Part shown: piece after piece, positions 32,314-41,299 of the stretch
Layout: every line of letters begins with the position of its first letter
Position numbering within the stretch: position 1 is the stretch's first letter
Source: Bacteroidales bacterium
GTDB lineage: Bacteria; Bacteroidota; Bacteroidia; Bacteroidales; VadinHA17
Reading direction: 5' to 3'
NCBI GenBank assembly: GCA_012517605.1
Contig: JAAYUS010000245.1
Location: forward strand, 1 to 47,568
DNA length: 47,568 bases
Made by a program: the position numbers and the translations under genes
The notes under the pieces: generated by a model
What the model was told of the DNA's origin: nothing
Databases searched by the model: none
Seen by the model: the letters and a program-made list of their open reading frames with translations, nothing else

Positions 32314-34251
32314 ATGAATTTAAAATCATTTAAAAGTTTGGTTATACTAGGTTTAATAAGCCAAAATCTATTCTCACAATCACAACCATATATTTCAGGT
32401 AGTGTATGGGAGACTTGTCCAAAAAGTCTTGCTTTATGTACTTACACTTTCAATGAATATCCCTCTGGCTGTAAATTCAACTGGACAGTAGAAAATGGAA
32501 ATATTTATAATAGTGATGGATCAGTAAAAATTGGAAAGCAACTTAACGCATCAACACAAACTTCAATAAAGGTTAAGTGGGACGAAGAGCCTTCCTATTT
32601 TAATAATGTTAATGGTACAATAAATGATGGTAAGTATCCGCAAGGTACAGTTACTGTTACAACTGTTCAGTGTAATCCATCCTCCAATGATGGTAAAAAC
32701 GATTCTAAAAAAATAACAATTAAATCAATAAAGGGATATCAGATTCCAATAATAAATCTTGTTTATTCAGTAAGCGAGACAAAAACCACAAATAGTCAAA
32801 TAAATGTCACAAATTATGAAGGTAATGTAAATGCCACTTTAGGCTCCTTGCCAATAAATTATCCCCCAAATGGTATTGGTTTTATTAAGACAGTCTATCC
32901 CGATCAGATAAGCTGGAGTTTACCTTTGAACTGGACAGCAACTGGTTATTCTGGAACAGAATTTATTAATGGATTTTCTGTATCAATGATACCTCCATGT
33001 TGGGGATATTCAACTGGAACTACAAATAATTTAAAGATCAAGATAATAACTCCCGAACAATGTATTATTGATAATAAACTACAGGAAGGGGGTGAATTTA
33101 TTTTAAAAGTCCAACGTGATGCACCTTATATTACAGGATTGACGTCTAATGTTTCAGGGAATATCTTATGGGGTGAGACAAAGAGCTTTACTGCAACCGC
33201 AACCACAAACAGACCAAATAACGGTTTGACCTTTATTTGGAATCTTCCAAATGGATATACAAGAACAAGTACCGGATCGACAGGAGAAATAATCACTACA
33301 GTCCCATCTTTAGATATCACAACTAATGGCTGTAACTTTACAGACAAAATCAGTATTAAAGTTCAAAAATGTAATCAGCAGAGTGCAATTAATACTCTAA
33401 ATCTAAGTTATAAGTTGCCATCACTTACGGGTCCTTTATTTGTTTGCAACAATACTAGCTATCTTGTAACAGATGTACTCTCGTCTATTACTTTCAACTG
33501 GACTTGTAGTACAAATATTTCTAAAGTCTCTTCCCCTGGGTCTAATCCATTTTATTTTAATCCTAATGGTACTGGAAATGGTTCAATTCAGGTTGTTGCT
33601 AATTCAACTATCTGTGGTTCTGTAACTTTGACAAAACCAAATTTGTGGGTTGGCACACCGCAAATTACTAATCAAAAGGTTGATGGTTCTATTTATTATT
33701 CAGGAAAGCAGATATGCCCTGGTAACCATTGGTTAAGCGTTACACCTGTTGGTAGTGATGGAAATCCTGCAACATGGACAGTTCCATCAGGGATTGTTTA
33801 TTTTGTTGGCAATAACACTCTGGATTTCACCTTTCCATTTAGTTCTACAAGTATTGCAATCTCAGCAAAAGCTGCAAACTCATGTGGGATAGGTACTAAT
33901 TACTATTTTTATTTATCTAAAAAGACCTATGGTTGTACATTGCTTTCAGGAATGACCTTGTATCCAAATCCTGCATCTGATGTCCTGAATGTTATTATGC
34001 CTGATAATGCAACGCCGACTAATTTAGTTGATTCTGTTTCAACCTTTTTAGCTGTCGAAGAAATTGGGGATTCAAAATATTCAACACTAAAAGTTAACAT
34101 TCTTACATCCCAAAGTACATTATTGAATACCTTTAACAAAAGTGGCAAGGAGTTTAATCTGCCGATTCAGAACTTGAAGAATGGCATTTATTTACTTGAA
34201 GTCAATGATGGTAGAAATATCTATCGTCAACAATTTATAATTAAGCATTAA
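32314..34251 (+). CDS. Type IX-secreted PKD-like protein
   Basis: The 645-residue protein has a signal peptide (MNLKSFKSLVILGLISQNLFSQ). The central part is a series of beta-sandwich modules with spaced Cys residues, such as CKFNWTVENGNIYNSD and GLTFIWNLPNGYT, typical of PKD-like modules. The C-terminal region from about residue 550 (TLYPNPASDVLNV...NLKNGIYLLEV...QQFIIKH) is a type A sorting domain for the type IX secretion system. No enzymatic motif is seen, so it may be an adhesin or structural surface protein. Base composition is clearly lower in GC than the flanking genes, suggesting transfer. A small outer-membrane protein follows. Confidence 0.8.
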   Translation: MNLKSFKSLVILGLISQNLFSQSQPYISGSVWETCPKSLALCTYTFNEYPSGCKFNWTVENGNIYNSDGSVKIGKQLNASTQTSIKVKWDEEPSYFNNVNGTINDGKYPQGTVTVTTVQCNPSSNDGKNDSKKITIKSIKGYQIPIINLVYSVSETKTTNSQINVTNYEGNVNATLGSLPINYPPNGIGFIKTVYPDQISWSLPLNWTATGYSGTEFINGFSVSMIPPCWGYSTGTTNNLKIKIITPEQCIIDNKLQEGGEFILKVQRDAPYITGLTSNVSGNILWGETKSFTATATTNRPNNGLTFIWNLPNGYTRTSTGSTGEIITTVPSLDITTNGCNFTDKISIKVQKCNQQSAINTLNLSYKLPSLTGPLFVCNNTSYLVTDVLSSITFNWTCSTNISKVSSPGSNPFYFNPNGTGNGSIQVVANSTICGSVTLTKPNLWVGTPQITNQKVDGSIYYSGKQICPGNHWLSVTPVGSDGNPATWTVPSGIVYFVGNNTLDFTFPFSSTSIAISAKAANSCGIGTNYYFYLSKKTYGCTLLSGMTLYPNPASDVLNVIMPDNATPTNLVDSVSTFLAVEEIGDSKYSTLKVNILTSQSTLLNTFNKSGKEFNLPIQNLKNGIYLLEVNDGRNIYRQQFIIKH

Positions 34252-34344
34252 TACATGTGTTTTGACATTCTTATACCAAATCTGATGAATGCATAGTTAT
34301 TATATTTTCAAAGAATAAATTTACAACTAATTAAAAATTATAAA

Positions 34345-35013
34345 ATGAAAAAAGCTAACATTCACATATTATTGACTTTGTCAATCGCCTTTACGACTTT
34401 TGAAAGTATCGCTCAGAAATCTGACTCAACATTGAATAGAGAAGTTTATCTGACAGGAAATTTCCTTGAGTTAAATGATTTTGGCATGGAATATAAGTCC
34501 GAATATAAGACTAACACATACCTGAGGCTAGGTATTAGCAACTTATACCTTGATGTTGATAAAACAATATACGAACATCCAAGCCCGATAAATTCTCCTT
34601 ACTCAATTACTTCTGAATTTAGAGGCAGATTTGAGTTGGGAATAGAAAAAAGAAAACCGATAAATAAGAGATTTGAAGCTTTCATAAGTGGAAATTTCAT
34701 ATTAGGAGGTGGCTTTACAAGATTAAAGCACGATTATCCGGACCAACCGTCTGATTTACAGTACTTGGATACATATGGCATTAGTTCTGGATTTGCTTTT
34801 AATTCAGGATTCATTGCAAGAATAACTGACAATTTACTTATTGCAGCTGAGATAGTTCCGGAATTAATTTTCTCATATTCAACCAATCAAAAACTCGAAT
34901 TGGTAAACTCAGTTATTGAAAAAGTAAAAACAGAAAATGTTAAGGGGACTTTTAAACTTGATAATGAATACTGCAGGTTATCCATAATTTACAGGTGGAA
35001 CAAAAATAATTAA
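34345..35013 (+). CDS. Small outer-membrane beta-barrel protein, unknown function
   Basis: The 222-residue protein has a signal peptide (ending FESIAQ), then alternating strands (VYLTGNFLELNDFGMEYKSEYKTNTYLRLGI, in parts; RFEAFISGNFILGGGFTRL; LLIAAEIVPELIFSY), and ends CRLSIIYRW with an aromatic residue near the C-terminus, as small outer-membrane barrels do. I do not recognise a family. It shares the low GC of the preceding gene and lies 93 bases after it, so they may be a transferred pair. Confidence 0.65.
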   Translation: MKKANIHILLTLSIAFTTFESIAQKSDSTLNREVYLTGNFLELNDFGMEYKSEYKTNTYLRLGISNLYLDVDKTIYEHPSPINSPYSITSEFRGRFELGIEKRKPINKRFEAFISGNFILGGGFTRLKHDYPDQPSDLQYLDTYGISSGFAFNSGFIARITDNLLIAAEIVPELIFSYSTNQKLELVNSVIEKVKTENVKGTFKLDNEYCRLSIIYRWNKNN

Positions 35014-35123
35014 CGTCGTGATTTATTTCCACTTCAACTCAAGCTTTTCCTACAAAACAGCAAAATGGGTTTACAAAAATTATATCTTTCCTTAAATTTC
35101 GTTTTACCAATTCGGAATTCAAA

Positions 35124-36950
35124 ATGAGAAAGATCCTTGCTTCGTCGTTTCTGATTTTTATCGTAATCGGCGCTTCGGCGCAGAATAATACATCGATTAA
35201 ACCCTGTGATTTATGGCCCGACACCGAAGGGAAGCATATTAATGCCCATGGCGGAGGAATTCTTTTCCATAATGGCATATATTACTGGTTCGGTGAAAGC
35301 CGTCCGGTAAAAGGAGAAAAAGACAGGACAAATTACGGAGTGGGATGCTATTCCTCGAAGGACCTGTTGAACTGGAAAAACGAAGGGCTTGCGCTGCGGG
35401 TGATAAATGATACATCGAGCCTGCTTCAGCCGGGATGCGTTATCGAACGCCCGAAAGTCATCTACAACATCAAGACAAGGAAGTTTGTGATGTGGTTTCA
35501 TCACGAGCTTAAAGGACAGGGCTATAAGGCGGCACTCACAGGTGTTGCCGTGAGCGACAATGTAACCGGACCATATAAGTATATCCGCAGCGTGCGCCCG
35601 AATGCAGGCGTCTGGCCGGTGGACTTCCCGGAGGAATATAAAAAATCTGCCACAGGTGAAAACGACCTTAAAAGCTGGTCGGACGAATGGGTGAAAGCCG
35701 TTAAGGAGGGATTATTCGTCAGGCGCGACTTCAGGGGCGGACAGATGGCCCGCGACATGACACTTTATGTCGACAGCGATGGGACAGCCTGGCATGTTCA
35801 CTCTTCGGAAGAGAACATGACCCTTCATTTTTCCGAACTTACTGATGATTACCTCGACTTTACAGGTAAGTATTACAGGGTTCTGCCTGGAGCTTCAAAT
35901 GAGGCTCCGGCTATCTTTTTCGCAAAAGGCAAATATTTTTTGTTTACCTCAGGGACAACAGGATGGAAGCCTAATCCGGGCAGACTTGCCATGGCAGACA
36001 AGCTTACAGGAGAATGGACACCTCTGGGAAATCCCTGCAGGGGAACTGAGGATGAGAACAAGATCACTTTCGGATCACAGAGTACCTTCGTTTTGCAGGT
36101 GCCAGGCAAAAACGACAGCTTCATCTATATGGGCGACAGATGGATACCAGAGGATCTTGCAAACAGCAGGCATATCTGGCTTCCGGTTGAGTGGGAAGGA
36201 AACAATCCTGTAATCAGATGGGTCGATGAATTCAAAATAGACAAATCGGGAGTTAAAATACTGAAAACCGGATCCTCCGGAGTTACATCTGCCAATGTTC
36301 TCACTGAAAAGGAAATTACTGAAGGATGGAAGCTTCTTTTCGACGGGAAGACTTCTTCAGGATGGATCAGTGCCAAAACCGGTATGTTCCCGGCCAGCGG
36401 ATGGGAAATAAAAGACGGTGCTCTGTCGGTAAACCCTGAGCTTAAGAAGGAAGGTGAAGGCGGGGATATTGTATCCACAGGGAAATACAGGAATTTTGAG
36501 CTTTCAGTCGACTTCATGTACCCGAAAGGCGCAAACAGCGGAATAAAATATTTCATCAATACTGAAGCTGAAAACGGATCACTGGCCTCAATAGGTTGCG
36601 AGTACCAGATCCTTGATGATGTAAACCATCCTGATGCCAAAGCAGGTAAGGAAGGGAACAGGACCCTTGCCGGGCTGTATGATCTCCTGCCTCCGAAAAA
36701 CAAGCACGACAATGGTCCCGGTAAATGGAATACAGCAAAAATAGTCGTCAACGGTAATAAAGTTCAGCACTGGCTTAATGGTTACATGACTGTTGAATAT
36801 GAAAGGGGAACACCGGCATGGCGTGAGCTCGTTGCCAGAAGCAAATTCAAACCTGTTAAGGGATTCGGAGAAGCTGCAGAAGGAAGGATACTTCTGCAGG
36901 ATCATGGCAATAAAGTGATCTTCAGAAATATAAAGATCAGGGAGTATTAA
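35124..36950 (+). CDS. GH43-like / DUF1080 fusion enzyme
   Basis: The 608-residue exported protein has a signal peptide (ending IGASAQ). Residues about 25-375 form a five-bladed beta-propeller of the GH43 type: INAHGGGILFHNGIYYWFGE, RDMTLYVDSDGTAWHVHSS, and NEAPAIFFAKGKYFLF with the candidate acid Glu. Residues about 395-608 are a DUF1080 (3-keto-disaccharide hydrolase/LamG-like) domain: GWKLLFDGKTSSGW, GGDIVSTGKYRNFELSVDF, YQILDD, GKWNTAKIVVNGNKVQHWLNG. GH43 enzymes usually attack alpha-L-arabinofuranosyl, beta-xylosyl or galactosyl links. The DUF1080 part may bind sugar or act in keto-sugar cleavage. GC rises again here relative to the preceding pair. Confidence 0.84.
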   Translation: MRKILASSFLIFIVIGASAQNNTSIKPCDLWPDTEGKHINAHGGGILFHNGIYYWFGESRPVKGEKDRTNYGVGCYSSKDLLNWKNEGLALRVINDTSSLLQPGCVIERPKVIYNIKTRKFVMWFHHELKGQGYKAALTGVAVSDNVTGPYKYIRSVRPNAGVWPVDFPEEYKKSATGENDLKSWSDEWVKAVKEGLFVRRDFRGGQMARDMTLYVDSDGTAWHVHSSEENMTLHFSELTDDYLDFTGKYYRVLPGASNEAPAIFFAKGKYFLFTSGTTGWKPNPGRLAMADKLTGEWTPLGNPCRGTEDENKITFGSQSTFVLQVPGKNDSFIYMGDRWIPEDLANSRHIWLPVEWEGNNPVIRWVDEFKIDKSGVKILKTGSSGVTSANVLTEKEITEGWKLLFDGKTSSGWISAKTGMFPASGWEIKDGALSVNPELKKEGEGGDIVSTGKYRNFELSVDFMYPKGANSGIKYFINTEAENGSLASIGCEYQILDDVNHPDAKAGKEGNRTLAGLYDLLPPKNKHDNGPGKWNTAKIVVNGNKVQHWLNGYMTVEYERGTPAWRELVARSKFKPVKGFGEAAEGRILLQDHGNKVIFRNIKIREY

Positions 36951-37073
36951 ATTTATGTATTCACTGCAAATTTAAAATGATCATAAAAATTCTTACTAAA
37001 AACCCAGATAGCCGGTTGCAATAAACGGATTTGAGATCTTACCCTACACCCCATAGCGTTCATCTCCCGTTAA

Positions 37074-38195
37074 TCACCCGGTAATGAAACTGTGAAAATT
37101 ATCCGGAGTGATCACTTCAAATGAAGTATTATATGCCGAAGAAAATGTCTTTGACAATTTTGCCCGGGATTTTGGATTCCATTTGATTTCATATGCATGC
37201 AGAATTCCATCCCTCTCTTCTATGTAATCGATTTCCTGCTGGTCCTGGGTTCTCCAGAAATATGAATTTGACCAGATATTATTGTTTCTTATAAACTTAA
37301 TCCTTTCAGAGATTATAAAATTCTCCCATAATGCTCCTGTATCATTTCGCAGTTCCGGGGGATTAAAGTTGGCAATAAGGGAATTACGGATCCCATTATC
37401 ATAAAAATATATCTTTCTTGTCCGTTTAAGTTCCTTCCTTAGGTTTCTGCTGAATGCACCAAGCCTGAAAATAACAAAAGTCTGCTCAAGCAATTGAATG
37501 TATTTTTCCACAGTCTGGTTATCAATCCCGAGATTATTTGCGAGTTCATTATACGACACCTCATTCCCTATCTGAAAAGCAAGTGATTGAAGTAATCTGA
37601 CAAGTTTATCGGGTTTATTAATTCTTTCCCACATAAGGATATCCTTGTACAGATAACTGTCAGTCAGTTGTTTCAGTATATCTTTTTCCGATCCCGGATT
37701 GGTTACGATTTCAGGATAATATCCAAAAATGATACGATGAGGCATTAACCTTGTTTCATCAAGCATGCTTGTATGGTTCACCATCTCCTCAAAGGAGATC
37801 GGGAACAATTGATATTCCCATTTGCGCCCGGTAAGAGGCTCATTAATCCGGTTCGACAGCTCGAAGGACGATGAGCCTGTGGCAATCAATTGGATATGTT
37901 TCAGATGGTCGGTTATCAGCTTAAGTTTGATCCCTGTATCTTTTATACGCTGGGCCTCATCAATTATAAGGATCTTCTTCCCTGCGAAAATCGCTTTGAG
38001 CCTGCCGGAGGTCGGATTTTCAAAAAGTGCCTGCACATCAGGTTCATCGGCATCAAGCCATAAAACATCTTCACTTTCCCTTAGCAGGCCGGATAACAGG
38101 GTAGTTTTACCAGTCTGCCGTGCACCGGTCAGTATGATAGCTTTACCTGATCCTATTTTTGCCTTAATAGTATTCTCAAGTACCCTTTTGATCAT
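37074..38195 (-). CDS. AAA ATPase with DUF4143 domain
   Basis: The 373-residue cytosolic protein has Walker A GARQTGKTT (Lys30), Walker B KILIIDEAQRI, a sensor LIATGSSSFEL, and a C-terminal DUF4143 region with DQQEIDYIEERDGILHAYEIKW, a restriction-endonuclease-like core (D-x-E...E-x-K). The family is widespread and mobile, and its function is unknown. It stands alone and converges with the GH43 gene. Nothing links it to the sugar genes. Confidence 0.88.
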   Translation of the reverse strand: MIKRVLENTIKAKIGSGKAIILTGARQTGKTTLLSGLLRESEDVLWLDADEPDVQALFENPTSGRLKAIFAGKKILIIDEAQRIKDTGIKLKLITDHLKHIQLIATGSSSFELSNRINEPLTGRKWEYQLFPISFEEMVNHTSMLDETRLMPHRIIFGYYPEIVTNPGSEKDILKQLTDSYLYKDILMWERINKPDKLVRLLQSLAFQIGNEVSYNELANNLGIDNQTVEKYIQLLEQTFVIFRLGAFSRNLRKELKRTRKIYFYDNGIRNSLIANFNPPELRNDTGALWENFIISERIKFIRNNNIWSNSYFWRTQDQQEIDYIEERDGILHAYEIKWNPKSRAKLSKTFSSAYNTSFEVITPDNFHSFITG

Positions 38196-38410
38196 TTTAT
38201 CATATTTTTCCGGTTATAATCGCAAATTTAACGTTTTTTTTGCGATTACAATCCAGATATTTCAACATTTTTTATCTGATTGAACTGGAACATTAGCAAT
38301 TGTGCGGCTGTAAAGGATAGGAGGTGTGAGGAGTCAGGTGTGATGTCCCCAAAATGGATTGATCATATGGCAAATGGTGATAAGATAGATCCCAATGCGG
38401 CTGTTTAAGT

Positions 38411-38434
38411 CCCCCATTTGGGGGATTTAGGGGG
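38411..38434. repeat. CCCCC/GGGGG repeat element
   Basis: CCCCC (38411-38415), GGGGG (38420-38424) and a second GGGGG (38430-38434) allow two alternative short hairpins. It resembles the elements at 26690-26767 and 44496-44524. The position in a non-coding gap supports a dispersed intergenic repeat. Confidence 0.5.
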
Positions 38435-38527
38435 CAAATAAACGGGAACGTATGTTACTAAAATTGACCACGTGAACGTTTTAAGAAGGATTTAATACTG
38501 ATTCTTAAATATAATCCGTATTATTCA

Positions 38528-38535
38528 TAACTTTG
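38528..38535 (+). promoter_or_regulatory. Candidate -7 element for the lipoprotein-TonB receptor operon
   Basis: TAACTTTG matches TAnnTTTG exactly. The predicted start near 38540 gives a 5' UTR of about 50 bases to the ATG at 38589. The -33 region is not recognisable. Confidence 0.4.
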
Positions 38536-38588
38536 AACTTATTCATATATTAGGTTGTTAAAGGTTTAACAGAAATATGCAGAATCCC

Positions 38589-38999
38589 ATGAAAAAAACA
38601 ATTACATACTCCTTTTTGGCTGCATTATTCCTTGTCGTTTCATGCAGTAAAGGCGATTCGGAACGCTTCAAGCTTCTCACAGGTCCAACCTGGGTACCTG
38701 TAAGCCTTCTTGCAAATGGTGTAGATGCTACCGGGACTGGTGGCCTCCTTGCCGGATTCGTCGGAGATGCAAAATTCAATACCGATGGAACAGGCACCTT
38801 CGGAACATATACCGGGACCTGGATGTTCGATGCAAACGAAGAAAAGATAATCATCGGATCTCCCAGCCTTCCAATTTCAATAACACTGAACATTACAGAG
38901 CTTACAAGCACATCACTCAAACTCCAGGGTTCATTCCCAGATCCGAATAACCTTACAGGTCCGCCAATTAATATCGAGATGACTTTCAGAACCAAATGA
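38589..38999 (+). CDS. Small lipoprotein, lipocalin-like
   Basis: The 136-residue protein (from ATG 38589; an ATG 12 bases upstream is less good for the signal peptide) has a lipobox, LVVSC, followed by SKGDSERFKLL. The remainder is beta-rich with LLTGPTWVPVSLLANG, GTFGTYTGTWMFDANEEKIII and LTSTSLKLQG, the pattern of small lipocalin-like Bacteroidota lipoproteins. Its stop overlaps the start of the TonB-dependent receptor by ATGA, so the pair are coupled, and it may be the receptor's surface or periplasmic partner. Confidence 0.72.
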   Translation: MKKTITYSFLAALFLVVSCSKGDSERFKLLTGPTWVPVSLLANGVDATGTGGLLAGFVGDAKFNTDGTGTFGTYTGTWMFDANEEKIIIGSPSLPISITLNITELTSTSLKLQGSFPDPNNLTGPPINIEMTFRTK

Positions 39000-41218
39000 T
39001 GCAAGGCTTCATTTCGGCTTTATTTGTCATGTTATCCGCGCTTGCCGGCAGCGCTGACGGCAATGGCATTATAAAGGGAAGAATAACCGATAAAAATACA
39101 AATGAGCCTCTTCCTGGTGTCTATGTAATTTACGGGAAAAACCTGGGGACAATCAGCAACGAGGATGGTTTCTATCAGATCAGTAAGGTATCCGGACATG
39201 TGTCGGTGACATTTCAGCTTATAGGTTATCAGCCTGTTACCCGGGATATCAATGTCAGCGAAGGCGATACAACAGTGATCGACATCAGCCTTGAGATGAA
39301 GGTCAGGGAAATTGACCAGATTGTTGTAAGCGCCGACAGGGTCGAAAAGAGGATAGCTGAACTGTCGGTATCAATGGATGTTATAAAGACATCCTTCCTT
39401 TCGGAAAACCATCTCACCGATCCACAGGAAATCATAAACAAAACATCCGGTATCGAGGTACTCGACGGCCAGGCATCGATCAGGGGTGGAAGCGGCTTCA
39501 GCTACGGCGCAGGCAGCCGGGTAATGGCCCTTATTGACGGCCTCCCCATGCTCTCGGCCGATGCCGGAAACATAAAATGGCAGTATATCCCCCTTGAAAA
39601 CCTTTCACAGATCGAAATAATCAAGGGAGCCTCTTCAGTTCTCTACGGATCATCTGCCCTCAACGGGATCATTAACTTCCGCACTTCCGATGCATCAAAT
39701 ATACCCGTCACCCAGTTCTTTGCCGAGGGAGGACTTTACGGGCCACCAAAAAACAGGGATTGGAAGTGGTGGGATACTCCAAGGGTGTTTTCAACAGTGT
39801 CTTTTTCCCACCTTCAGAAATCGGGAAAGACTGATATAGGATTGGGGGGAAACCTTTTCATCGATGAAAGTTACCGCAGGCTTAATGATGAAAAGCTTGC
39901 CAGACTGACCCTTAAGCTGAAGCATTACAGTTCAAAAACAGAAGGACTTACCTACGGCCTTTCCTTCAACGGCGGATATAACCGAAAAACGGATTTCGTT
40001 CTCTGGGAGGATGCAACAACAGGAGCCCTTAAACAGTCACCTTCAACTGCAAATAAATATGTCGGCTCGTTCATAACCCTCGATCCTTTTATTTCATTGA
40101 AAAAACAGGGCCGCATTCAGCATGATCTCCGTTTGCGGCTTCAGTCCACAACGAACAGGCTGCCCGACAGCGAACAGAATAACAGTGATGCGGTATCGCT
40201 GTATGCCGAATATCAGGTCTGGGCACACCTTGCTGATTTCATGGATATAACAGCCGGCCTGTCTGAAAATTATGCTTCCGTTAAATCAAAATTTTTCAAT
40301 GATCATAATTCATTCAATCTTGCAGGATACAGCCAGCTTGATATAAGACCTGCAAACCGGCTTAAGGCCGTGGCAGGTGTGCGTGTTGAACATTACTCCC
40401 TCGACGGTGAAAGCGAAAAGCTGGTTCCTATCATAAGGGCAGGACTGAACTGGCAGGCAGCGGAAGCAACCTTCATACGTGCATCATTCGGTCAGGGCTA
40501 CAGATTTCCTTCAATGGCCGAGAAATTTGCCGCCACAACGATAGGTTCAATTAGAATATTTGCCAATCCCGACCTGCTGTCTGAATCGGGATGGAGCACA
40601 GAACTGGGGATCAAGCAGGGACTGCTGGCAGGGAACATTGCCGGACAGGCCGATCTGTCGCTTTTTATGCTGAATAACAAAAACCTTATTGAATATATCT
40701 TCGGTATCTTTCCGGAAGGACTGGGTTTCATGGCAACGAATGTGGAACAGGCAAGGGTTTACGGTCTCGAAACTGAACTTATGCTGGCACGGCAATACGG
40801 ACAATTGCAGACAACCCTTACCGGAGGATACACATTCATGTATCCTGTTGAGGTGAACAGGATGACAGGAAGAAACACGGATACTTATCTTAAATACAGG
40901 AGAAAACACTCAGGTATAATATCCATTGAAAACAGTTATAAAAAATTCAGCCTGGGCCTTAGCATGTACATAAAATCGAAGATCCTCAATATCGACGATG
41001 TCTTCATAACAACTCCCATACTTCCCGGGTTTGGAGGATACTGGCAGAGGCATAACACAGGTTATACCGCACTCGACCTGACCTGCGGATACAGCATAAA
41101 TGAAAAATATAAAATATCCCTGGCTGTTAAGAATATAACAAACACCGAATATATGGGGCGACCCGGAGATATTCAGCCTCCCATAAACTACAGCATCAGA
41201 TTTTCAGGGAAATTATAA
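38996..41218 (+). CDS. TonB-dependent receptor
   Basis: The 740-residue receptor has a short export segment (residues 1-22), a carboxypeptidase-regulatory-like domain (about 24-105, with GRITDKNTNEPLPGVYVIY), a plug (about 115-230, with IEVLDGQASIRGGSGFSYG and IEIIKGASSVLYGSSALNGIINF) and a barrel ending YSIRFSGKL. The size and plug are of the BtuB/FepA-like type, not SusC. The substrate (siderophore, haem, cobalamin or peptide) cannot be told from the sequence. It is translationally coupled to the preceding lipoprotein. Confidence 0.92.
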   Translation: MMQGFISALFVMLSALAGSADGNGIIKGRITDKNTNEPLPGVYVIYGKNLGTISNEDGFYQISKVSGHVSVTFQLIGYQPVTRDINVSEGDTTVIDISLEMKVREIDQIVVSADRVEKRIAELSVSMDVIKTSFLSENHLTDPQEIINKTSGIEVLDGQASIRGGSGFSYGAGSRVMALIDGLPMLSADAGNIKWQYIPLENLSQIEIIKGASSVLYGSSALNGIINFRTSDASNIPVTQFFAEGGLYGPPKNRDWKWWDTPRVFSTVSFSHLQKSGKTDIGLGGNLFIDESYRRLNDEKLARLTLKLKHYSSKTEGLTYGLSFNGGYNRKTDFVLWEDATTGALKQSPSTANKYVGSFITLDPFISLKKQGRIQHDLRLRLQSTTNRLPDSEQNNSDAVSLYAEYQVWAHLADFMDITAGLSENYASVKSKFFNDHNSFNLAGYSQLDIRPANRLKAVAGVRVEHYSLDGESEKLVPIIRAGLNWQAAEATFIRASFGQGYRFPSMAEKFAATTIGSIRIFANPDLLSESGWSTELGIKQGLLAGNIAGQADLSLFMLNNKNLIEYIFGIFPEGLGFMATNVEQARVYGLETELMLARQYGQLQTTLTGGYTFMYPVEVNRMTGRNTDTYLKYRRKHSGIISIENSYKKFSLGLSMYIKSKILNIDDVFITTPILPGFGGYWQRHNTGYTALDLTCGYSINEKYKISLAVKNITNTEYMGRPGDIQPPINYSIRFSGKL

Positions 41219-41263
41219 CCACTCTTAACATTCGCTTTGCTCCCTTCTCTGCCTCTTTTATCT

Positions 41264-41271
41264 TATATTTG
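41264..41271 (+). promoter_or_regulatory. Candidate -7 element for the large GH106-like gene
   Basis: TATATTTG matches TAnnTTTG exactly, 28 bases before the ATG at 41300. TTTG at 41236-41239 lies 24 bases upstream, a slightly long spacing for a -33 element. Confidence 0.45.
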
Positions 41272-41299
41272 ATTAGCCAAAACCTAACCTTTTAATGAA

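Larger units (their letters stand above)
38196..38588. other. Intergenic region with C/G-rich repeat and lipoprotein promoter
   Basis: This gap between the divergent ATPase and lipoprotein genes holds the element CCCCC-attt-GGGGG followed by a second GGGGG (38411-38434). It also contains TAACTTTG (38528-38535), an exact TAnnTTTG match about 50 bases before the lipoprotein start. No good -33 element precedes that box. I see no RNA gene in the remainder. Confidence 0.5.
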
